Assembly (NCBI GenBank): GCA_003501665.1
Contig: DNOQ01000309.1
Coordinates: 1 to 5,529, forward strand
DNA from: Bacteroidales bacterium
GTDB lineage: Bacteria > Bacteroidota > Bacteroidia > Bacteroidales > VadinHA17
Length of the DNA stretch: 5,529 nucleotides
Direction: 5' to 3'
Position 1 is the stretch's first letter, and the number at the start of each line of letters is the position of its first letter. Of the stretch, positions 1 to 5,529 are shown in pieces. Under the pieces are notes generated by a model. The model was given only the letters and a program-made list of their open reading frames with translations, was not told where the DNA came from and made no database searches. Position numbers and translations under genes: made by a program.

Positions 1-136
1 TGTCAAAACCGATTGAGATCTTCCCGTTGTTAATAGTTATACTCTGATCAGCAGTTTTCGTATCCCTGCATGAAGCTGTTATTATGATAAGTGTTAATAA
101 CAATAATTGTAAGTTACCGGTCTTTTGTCTTTTCAT
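1..136 (-). CDS. Lipoprotein of unknown function, N-terminal fragment (cut by window edge)
   Basis: An open frame starts at the ATG at 136-134 and runs off the left edge without a stop, giving 45 visible residues. It begins MKRQKTGNLQ, followed by a hydrophobic stretch rich in L, I and T, and then TASC with the cysteine at residue 23. This is a textbook type II (lipoprotein) signal peptide: a basic n-region, a hydrophobic core and a lipobox. The mature protein would start CRDTKTADQS and continue into SITINNGKISIGF, which looks like the first beta strands of a beta-sandwich domain, as found at the start of many secreted carbohydrate-active enzymes. The residues after the cysteine (RDTK) lack a dense acidic run, so surface export is uncertain. 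The gene lies 60 bases after the glycosidase stop in the same orientation and is probably in the same operon. Its PUL position suggests a glycan-degrading or glycan-binding lipoprotein, but that is inference; the family cannot be named from 45 residues. Confidence 0.8.
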   Translation of the reverse strand, partial: MKRQKTGNLQLLLLTLIIITASCRDTKTADQSITINNGKISIGFD

Positions 137-196
137 AATGAAATCGATTTATAAATATATAAGTGTTTTTACAGACATTAAATAACTGAGCGCAAA
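137..196 (-). other. AT-rich intergenic spacer with two overlapping palindromes
   Basis: This 60-base spacer separates the glycosidase stop from the next lipoprotein start. It contains two perfect 10-bp palindromes that overlap by four bases: AAATCGATTT at 141-150 and ATTTATAAAT at 147-156. I see no clear Bacteroidota promoter of the TAnnTTTG type and no terminator-like GC stem with a T run, so read-through from the glycosidase gene is the simplest view. The palindromes may be chance in AT-rich DNA. The AT-rich leader just before the start codon fits Bacteroidota translation starts, which commonly lack a strong Shine-Dalgarno sequence. Confidence 0.4.
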
Positions 197-2152
197 TTAC
201 AATATTTCCAGTCTTAACAGGAGTGTGGATTTTGATTCAAAATTGACTTTTAATTCATCTGTTTTTTCAGAAAGAACGGTATTTTCTACAGGATTAATTA
301 CTCTTGCCATGAAAGGCAAACTGATTGTTCTTTCCCCTCCTGCAATTGTATGAATACAAAGCCAGCTTCTCCCGGCATAAAAAACGTCTCCTGATTTTAT
401 GTATACATGAACCCCGGCATTTTCAAAAATCTTCCTAAGCTGGGAATCTGTCCATGTTATTTTGTCTTTCACAAAGACATCCTGATTACCCCGGATAATA
501 TTAGTTCCCCCTTTATCCGTCAGCAATACTGTAGTTCCCGATTCCCGGAGTTTTTTAATAAGTAACATTTCATCTTCCGACAGATCAGTTAATCCAAGCA
601 GCCATACAGCTTTATATTGATCTGTTGGAATTTTATTTAAATCCGGGCGAAGAAGAAGATCATAAGAGGTTCCTGTTTTTCCCAGAGGATACCGGTTTGA
701 CAGGATCTGTTCTGTCAGTGATCCATTGCTGGCATCAAGGAAGCATAAGTGCTCATCATAAACCACACATACCTGTGGTTTCATTTTTCCACCGTCACTC
801 TGTGGATATGAATTATACAGATCTAATGTTTTCCCGATGACATTCAATAATTCAGGATGGCTGAACCACCCTCCCCACATGTCAAACCACCAGCCTCCAT
901 ATCCATAGGCCAGCATCCTCCCTGCATTTTTCCAGAGGAAGGCAACTGATGTCTTCATGTCTTCCGGACCCAGCCAGACGCCACTTTCATACTGTCCCGG
1001 AGGTGCTATATCCGGAGCCTTTTCTTTCAATAAAGTTGTAATACTGGTTCTGGTATCATTTTCTGCAAGCCATAACTTCCCATGCATTTGTACTGATTTA
1101 ATCGCGAGCATAGGTAGCCAGTCTTCACCAATAACCCGGTTATATGTGTTAGGGCTGGAAAGGTAATCCAGGTCTTTACATTCAAGAAGTTTAGCGAGTG
1201 CCCCATGCCCCATGCCCGGATCAGTTACGTAGAAATGATACCCGTAAAAAGCTCCTGTGAGAAGTCTTCTGTTACTGGTCTCTTTAACTGTCCTGCAGAA
1301 ATATTCAATGTTCTCCTCCAGCACTTCTGAATGAAAATGGTAAGTATCAATCAACCGTCTTTCCAGTGCCGGATCTCTCCACCTGTTATTTCTTCCTTCA
1401 TTAATATTTCCCGGTTCGGCATCAATGAAAGAGATCTGATTATCATTCCAGGCTTTCCGGAGTTTCATAACATCGCCATTGTATTTAACTGTCAACCATT
1501 TACGGAACTCTTCAGTGCGTACCGGATTCCTGTCATCCCGCTGCCGGGCATGGTAAAACCACTCTTCAGTTCCCCCTGCTGCAACATGTATGCCGATAAG
1601 GTACTTTGAATATGGGGAACTTAACAGCCAATCCAGACAATCCTCTAAAGCTTTACCGGTTTCACGCCTCCATTTTTCAGATACAAAACACTGACGGAAA
1701 GTACTGCCATCAGGTAAGTGGGTGGAAGCATCAGGATTAATCTTTTCCCACCATAAGGGGGCATCAAGGTAAAATCTGATTATAATCTTTGCTTTAGGAT
1801 CTGCAGTTATAATTTTTTCAAAATCAGTAATTATACTGGAAAAATCGTATTGATTTTCCCCTGTCCACACATGAGTTCTGAAAGGTCCTATCCCCGATCC
1901 GGCATTTATTCCCCTTTCACCCATATAAGCCGGGAAACAGTATAAATGAATACCTGTTGCTGCTATTTGCCTGTAATACTTTTCTTCACCCAGATATGAC
2001 ATATAAGCAAACGGCGGATAGGGATTACCATCAATATATAAAACCGGAACATCTTGCGTAGATTTTACTTCTGCCCTGCTTTGGCACAATAACGGATTAC
2101 AAATCATTAATGAAATGATTAGAAAGCAGTACGACTTACTTATAATCTCCAT
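197..2152 (-). CDS. Secreted glycoside hydrolase, clan GH-A type with GH42-like (beta-galactosidase-like) architecture
   Basis: The 651-residue protein is close to the usual GH42 length. It opens with a type I signal peptide (MEIISKSYCF, a hydrophobic core to about residue 23, cleavage likely near 25-27). Residues ~36-450 resemble a TIM barrel of retaining glycosidases. Strand-like segments include AKIIIRFYLDAPLWW (121-135), YLIGIHVAAGGTEEW (184-198), LLTGAFYGYHFY (297-308), DYLSSPNTYNR (329-339) and KLWLAENDTRT (359-369). E196 or E197 is the likely acid/base and E364 the likely nucleophile, about 168 residues apart as in GH42. A Trp-rich segment (AYGYGGWWFDMW, 415-426) sits where barrel strand 8 is expected. 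Residues ~458-555 look like the Rossmann-like GH42 trimerisation domain, and ~580-651 like a small C-terminal beta domain. There is no lipobox, so a periplasmic location is inferred. It lies downstream of susC/susD and so probably acts on the imported oligosaccharide. Beta-galactosidase activity is only one possibility; other GH-A families share this layout. Confidence 0.8.
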   Translation of the reverse strand: MEIISKSYCFLIISLMICNPLLCQSRAEVKSTQDVPVLYIDGNPYPPFAYMSYLGEEKYYRQIAATGIHLYCFPAYMGERGINAGSGIGPFRTHVWTGENQYDFSSIITDFEKIITADPKAKIIIRFYLDAPLWWEKINPDASTHLPDGSTFRQCFVSEKWRRETGKALEDCLDWLLSSPYSKYLIGIHVAAGGTEEWFYHARQRDDRNPVRTEEFRKWLTVKYNGDVMKLRKAWNDNQISFIDAEPGNINEGRNNRWRDPALERRLIDTYHFHSEVLEENIEYFCRTVKETSNRRLLTGAFYGYHFYVTDPGMGHGALAKLLECKDLDYLSSPNTYNRVIGEDWLPMLAIKSVQMHGKLWLAENDTRTSITTLLKEKAPDIAPPGQYESGVWLGPEDMKTSVAFLWKNAGRMLAYGYGGWWFDMWGGWFSHPELLNVIGKTLDLYNSYPQSDGGKMKPQVCVVYDEHLCFLDASNGSLTEQILSNRYPLGKTGTSYDLLLRPDLNKIPTDQYKAVWLLGLTDLSEDEMLLIKKLRESGTTVLLTDKGGTNIIRGNQDVFVKDKITWTDSQLRKIFENAGVHVYIKSGDVFYAGRSWLCIHTIAGGERTISLPFMARVINPVENTVLSEKTDELKVNFESKSTLLLRLEIL

Positions 2153-2273
2153 TCTGAAGAATTTTATTCAATTTCCACATTGTAAAATCTTTATTTTGAT
2201 GATTTATACAAACAAAGAACCGATATCCTCTGGTTATTTTAAAATGAAATAAAACTACTGATAAGGCATAATA
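2153..2273 (-). other. AT-rich leader upstream of the glycosidase gene, no gene seen
   Basis: This is the part of the susD-glycosidase gap that lies between the hairpin and the glycosidase start. It is AT-rich and has no convincing Shine-Dalgarno sequence before the ATG at 2152-2150. I looked for the Bacteroidota -7 consensus TAnnTTTG on the minus strand and found no exact match. The closest stretch is GTTCTTTG near 2213-2220, which lacks the TA. An internal promoter therefore cannot be claimed. The length of the gap, against 17 and 60 bases for its neighbours, leaves room for one or for post-transcriptional control. Confidence 0.35.
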
Positions 2274-2319
2274 TGAAGCATATCAACAGATTCTTGCAGG
2301 ATCTCATTGATATGCTTCA
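2274..2319 (-). repeat. Perfect 13-bp inverted repeat (RNA hairpin) just after the susD stop
   Basis: The arms TGAAGCATATCAA (2274-2286) and TTGATATGCTTCA (2307-2319) are exact reverse complements. The stem can be extended inward by AGAT/ATCT (2288-2291 with 2301-2304) across a wobble and a bulge, leaving a 9-base loop. In the minus-strand transcript the hairpin begins 7 bases after the susD stop codon. It is followed by UAUUAUGCC rather than a run of U, so it is not a canonical intrinsic terminator. Its position between the transport pair and the enzyme gene suggests a 3' stabiliser of the susCD message, a partial terminator or a processing site. That role is inference; the repeat itself is seen directly. 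I noticed no second copy in the window. Confidence 0.75.
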
Positions 2320-2326
2320 AAAGAAA

Positions 2327-4081
2327 CTAATAATTTGGATTCTGTTCTATTCTGGCATCCTTATTTGCCTCAATAAAAGAATAAGGTATTGGCCATAGTT
2401 TATGATAATCCTGAATCTCATCCTTATTTAGTTCGTTGTATTTACGGACTCGCTCCACAAGTTTTCCCGTGCGGTGAAGAGTGATCCTCCGGGGTTCTTC
2501 ATAGACCAGCTCTCTGGCCCTTTCATCGAGAATATAGTCAATTGTTACGTCTCCGGGATCAACAGGTTTGGCTTTTGATCTTGACCTTACAACATTGACA
2601 TCATTCGCCGCGTTAATGAGGTTCCCTTTACCTAAATACGCTTCGGCTCTTAAAAGATACGTTTCGGCCAGACGGAACATATAATTATCCCTGTATGTAG
2701 AGCCTGCTGTAGGCCTCAGCGTCTCTTTTTCAGTGTTTGTGATGAGTTCAGCCGGATGTTGACCCGGAGTGGTAATTTTACTCGGGTAAGGGTACCATCT
2801 CCAAGCCTGAGCTATCCTGGTGGGACTGGGATATTTTACCGAGCTCGAATCAAAATAGGAAGAATTAGGATTATTATAAATAAAGTCACGTACAATATTA
2901 TGAGGCGCATTTCTTATATCATTATCCCAGTCACTCAGCCACAGGTCATTTAAAAACCAGTTAGTATTCTTCATCAATGAAACACCATGCCCCCCGGCAT
3001 TATAGGTTGACATGGGTGAGCCTATAGTTCCCTCCGCCCCGGTAGGATCTTTGAATGTCATCCAGGCAACGGGGCCTGCAATCCTTTCAAGCAAATTTGC
3101 ATGTTCCGCTCTGGTAGTATTAGTTACCGCCCATGTGCCTATAGATAGAAGATTACCACCTGTAACATCAACATCATATTGTATTACCCATAAAGCTTCC
3201 TTGTTTCCACTGCTCCGGTTCTGATTCCCGACCCTGAACAGATCCCAGTAAACATCTCCGGGTTTTGTAAATTTAAGACGCTTATCCTGGGGATTCTGAT
3301 TTGCCATACTCCCGAAACGCTCAGTCATCAGGGAGGTTTTGGGATCATCAATTACAATCGTAGCTGCCTGAATAGCCTCATCGTATTTCTGAAGAGCAAT
3401 ATATGTTTCTGCCAGAAGATGCTGAGCAACAAGATTTGATATCCTTCCATCTGCTACTTTGTCAATGGCAGGCAAATTGTTAGCTGCTTCAGTAGCGTCA
3501 TTTATTATATGGTTCAATACTTCTTCCCTGGTAGCCCTGGCATAATCTGTCTTGGGACTGGTCACCTCTTCCAGATTCAAAGGAACTCCTCCATACAGAT
3601 AAACGAGATATCTGTATCCAAATGCTCGCATAAATTTGGCTTCAGCAACAATTGCTTTTTTCTCATCTTCTGTCATCTTCGAATCATCTGCACGGGAAAT
3701 GATAGTATTTGCATTTGCGATCAGTTTATACCAGGCGTTCCATTGGGCATTTACAATGTTGTTGGTTGGTACGAGAAAAACAGAATGACCACCAAAACGG
3801 GCTGCCGAACTTAGCTGATATCTTCCGTCATGGGCAATATCGGTACTTGTATAATACGGAAAGGATCCTGATGTCCCATGAGTCTGGTATGCACAGAAAC
3901 GGACTCTGCTATATAATTCAGTGATTGCACTTTCAAAATCCTTTTTGGTCACATAAGAGTTTTCAGGACTGAAGAAATCAAGTGGAACTTCATTCAGGAA
4001 TTCCTCCTCGTTGCATGAAATGGTGAAGATCAATAAAAAAACGGCCAATGCGTATTTTACTATATTTTTTGAATTTTTCAT
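2327..4081 (-). CDS. SusD/RagB-family outer-membrane glycan-binding lipoprotein
   Basis: This complete 584-residue protein has a lipoprotein signal peptide: MKNSKNIVKY, a hydrophobic core, then FTISC with the cysteine at 23. The acidic NEEE after it fits surface export in Bacteroidota. SusD hallmarks follow in order: FLNEVPLDFFSPEN (28-41), helical segments consistent with the TPR-like scaffold (AEAKFMRAFGYRYLVYLYGG at 146-165, then LVAQHLLAETYIALQKYDEA at 217-236), a W/N/D-rich variable region (~374-430), MFRLAETYLLRAEAYLGKG (468-486), DERARELVYEEPRRITLHRT (519-538) and the ending KLWPIPYSFIEAN...QNPNY (561-584). Members sit on the outer leaflet as the lid of a SusC barrel and bind the glycan. 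The start is fixed by the signal peptide, 17 bases after the susC-like stop, so the pair is surely co-transcribed. The ligand cannot be deduced; sequence in this family follows the partner SusC more than the substrate. Confidence 0.95.
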   Translation of the reverse strand: MKNSKNIVKYALAVFLLIFTISCNEEEFLNEVPLDFFSPENSYVTKKDFESAITELYSRVRFCAYQTHGTSGSFPYYTSTDIAHDGRYQLSSAARFGGHSVFLVPTNNIVNAQWNAWYKLIANANTIISRADDSKMTEDEKKAIVAEAKFMRAFGYRYLVYLYGGVPLNLEEVTSPKTDYARATREEVLNHIINDATEAANNLPAIDKVADGRISNLVAQHLLAETYIALQKYDEAIQAATIVIDDPKTSLMTERFGSMANQNPQDKRLKFTKPGDVYWDLFRVGNQNRSSGNKEALWVIQYDVDVTGGNLLSIGTWAVTNTTRAEHANLLERIAGPVAWMTFKDPTGAEGTIGSPMSTYNAGGHGVSLMKNTNWFLNDLWLSDWDNDIRNAPHNIVRDFIYNNPNSSYFDSSSVKYPSPTRIAQAWRWYPYPSKITTPGQHPAELITNTEKETLRPTAGSTYRDNYMFRLAETYLLRAEAYLGKGNLINAANDVNVVRSRSKAKPVDPGDVTIDYILDERARELVYEEPRRITLHRTGKLVERVRKYNELNKDEIQDYHKLWPIPYSFIEANKDARIEQNPNY

Positions 4082-4098
4082 TTTTCTCAGTTTTACAG

Positions 4099-5529
4099 TT
4101 AGAACGAAATATCAGCTCCCATGGTAAATGACTTCATGACCGGGTATGGAGTAGTACTACCGATTCCCTGATTGGTCTCCGGATCCCAGCCATCCCAGTT
4201 AGTAAGAGTCATCAGGTTTTTCCCGCTGACATATACTTTTAAACCTTCAATTCCGAACTTATTAATAATCGACTCACTTATCTGGTATGCAAGGGATATA
4301 TCCTGCAATCTTACGAAACTTCTTGAAAGGTATCTGTCAGCGCTGATCTGGGGAGCCTGATAAATAACGGAATATTTGGCATCCGGATTGGTCACAGACC
4401 AGAAATCATAGAAGGACCAGGTGTTGGCGTTGGCAAAGTTACCTGTTGAGTTTAGAGTTAATCCACCGGTGGCCTGACTGCCAAGATACCCGTCTTTCCC
4501 TCCCTGTATGGAATTAATGAAAAATCTGAGAGTAAAGTTTTTATATTTCAGGTTATTTTGCAGACTTGCCATGAATGCCGGTTCTGTTCTTCCCAGAAAT
4601 ACTCTGTCAAGATCAGCTGATATTTTACCATCACCGTTCTGGTCAACTATCCTGTAATTACCCGGGTAATATCCTGTAGGTCTGGTATCGGCAATCTGAT
4701 AAATTCCGTCGATCTCGTAATGATAAATAGTCCCGATCGATTTTCCAATAAACAAACCGCTGGAAATCAGGTCATCTTCTTTACCATCACCATCGGCATC
4801 TTCACCCAATAAATGGACAATTTTATTACTGTTAGACGAGAAATTTACGCTGAAATCCCAGCTGAAATCCCTTGACTGTACAGGAATTGCCTGTATGGAG
4901 AATTCAAGTCCGGAATTAGCTACTTCCCCGATATTAGTCTTTATTGATGAAAAACCTGTAACCTGAGGTATAACCATATTCCAAAGCAAATCAGTGGTAG
5001 TGGTTTTATAGAATTCAAAATTACCCTTGATCCGGCTTTTAAGAATTCCGAAGTCGATTCCAACATTCAATCCTGCAGTTTTTTCCCATGTAAGATCATT
5101 GTTGGCCAGGGACGTTATTGCCTGTCCCATTGAAGTTGAAGCTCCGTCGCCGAATACGTACTTATATTCATCGATCGCAGATACCTGGGCAATTGAGCTG
5201 TACCTGGAAGTCTGGTTTCCGTTCTGACCGTAGCTGACACGCAATTTCAGCAAGTCAATTACAGGTACTCTGAAAAACGATTCATTGGATAATGTCCATC
5301 CTACTGCTATCGACGGAAACGTAGCGAATTTATTGTTTTTAGCAAATCCGCTGAAACCATCCCGTCTCCATGTTGCCGTAGCCAGGTATCGGTCCCTGAA
5401 GTTATAATTCACCCTTGCCATCTGGTATAGCGAGGATTCTTCCCATGCACTTGACCTGATCCTTTGAGTAATTGCCTGTTGCAAACTATTGTATGACAGG
5501 CTCATATTAGGTATGTTCTCCCCCTCAGC
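4099..5529 (-). CDS. SusC/RagA-family TonB-dependent transporter, C-terminal fragment (cut by window edge)
   Basis: The frame is open to the right edge: eight codons reading AEGENIPN precede the first in-window methionine (5505-5503), so that methionine is internal and not a start. The visible 476 residues are the C-terminal part of the 22-strand outer-membrane barrel; the signal peptide, carboxypeptidase-like domain and plug lie outside. Barrel hallmarks of the family are present: RDRYLATATWRRDGFSGF, FPSIAVGWTLSNESFF, LKLRVSYGQNGNQ, LTWEKTAGLNVGIDFG, TNIGEVANSGLEF, GNYRIVDQNGDGKI...DRVFLG and FVRLQDISLAYQI, ending FTMGADISF with a terminal phenylalanine typical of outer-membrane proteins. 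Two Asp/Asn/Gly-rich calcium-loop-like motifs occur, DADGDGKEDD (4771-4800) and DQNGDGKIS (within 4603-4644). It imports oligosaccharides with TonB energy together with the SusD protein encoded directly downstream. Whether it carries an N-terminal STN signalling domain cannot be seen. Confidence 0.95.
   Translation of the reverse strand, partial: AEGENIPNMSLSYNSLQQAITQRIRSSAWEESSLYQMARVNYNFRDRYLATATWRRDGFSGFAKNNKFATFPSIAVGWTLSNESFFRVPVIDLLKLRVSYGQNGNQTSRYSSIAQVSAIDEYKYVFGDGASTSMGQAITSLANNDLTWEKTAGLNVGIDFGILKSRIKGNFEFYKTTTTDLLWNMVIPQVTGFSSIKTNIGEVANSGLEFSIQAIPVQSRDFSWDFSVNFSSNSNKIVHLLGEDADGDGKEDDLISSGLFIGKSIGTIYHYEIDGIYQIADTRPTGYYPGNYRIVDQNGDGKISADLDRVFLGRTEPAFMASLQNNLKYKNFTLRFFINSIQGGKDGYLGSQATGGLTLNSTGNFANANTWSFYDFWSVTNPDAKYSVIYQAPQISADRYLSRSFVRLQDISLAYQISESIINKFGIEGLKVYVSGKNLMTLTNWDGWDPETNQGIGSTTPYPVMKSFTMGADISF

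Noticed and set aside
2083..2152. Possible lipobox at Cys23 of the glycosidase (PLLC)
   Set aside because: The residue before the cysteine is Leu, which does not fit the usual Gly/Ala/Ser, so a type I signal peptide is the better reading.
2136..2180. Small upstream frame of 14 codons (MWKLNKILQNGDYK) overlapping the start of the glycosidase gene
   Set aside because: It is very short, has no recognisable ribosome-binding site and nothing supports its translation; overlap with the true start is easily chance.
2200..2225. Bacteroidota promoter for the glycosidase gene
   Set aside because: Only a partial match to TAnnTTTG (GTTCTTTG) was found and no paired -33 element was convincing.
2274..2319. 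Intrinsic rho-independent terminator after susD
   Set aside because: The stem is strong but AT-containing and is followed by no U-tract in the minus-strand transcript, so it was recorded as an inverted repeat rather than a terminator.
625..5227. Several plus-strand open frames of about 60-100 codons lying inside the minus-strand genes
   Set aside because: All lie antisense to well-recognised genes, show no family-like motifs or signal sequences, and have compositions expected from complement frames of coding DNA.
5503..5505. ATG that could be taken as the start of the SusC-like gene
   Set aside because: The frame stays open upstream to the window edge, and the protein from here would lack signal peptide and plug while beginning inside the barrel; it is an internal methionine.

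Overview
The window looks like part of a polysaccharide utilisation locus (PUL) from a member of the Bacteroidota. Four genes are visible, all on the minus strand. In transcription order, running from high to low coordinates, they are: the C-terminal two thirds or less of a SusC-type TonB-dependent outer-membrane transporter (cut by the right edge), a complete SusD-type glycan-binding lipoprotein, a complete secreted glycoside hydrolase with a GH42-like architecture, and the first 45 codons of a further lipoprotein (cut by the left edge). The adjacent susC-susD pair, the Bacteroidota-style lipoprotein signals, the moderately AT-rich DNA and the lack of clear Shine-Dalgarno sequences all support the phylum. 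The genus cannot be named from this sequence.

Layout: 5529-4099 is susC-like, and only 17 bases separate it from susD-like (4081-2327). A 174-base gap (2326-2153) follows. Just after the susD stop it holds a perfect 13-bp inverted repeat that would form a strong RNA hairpin; the rest of the gap is AT-rich with no gene. The glycosidase gene occupies 2152-197. A 60-base AT-rich spacer with two overlapping 10-bp palindromes leads to the truncated lipoprotein gene (136-1). No tRNA, rRNA, mobile element or CRISPR array is seen, and no gene on the plus strand is credible.

Likely cooperation (inference from the Sus paradigm): the SusD lipoprotein captures an oligosaccharide at the cell surface and lids the SusC barrel. 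SusC imports the sugar using TonB energy. The secreted glycosidase, which has a cleavable signal peptide and no lipobox, hydrolyses it, probably in the periplasm. The last gene encodes a lipoprotein that may be another enzyme or a binding protein. The substrate cannot be read from the sequence, and no regulator is inside the window.

The observations most worth following up are the glycosidase, whose exact family I cannot assign, and the hairpin between the transport genes and the enzyme genes. I see no clear evidence of a wholly new type of system; the region reads as an ordinary but probably uncharacterised PUL.
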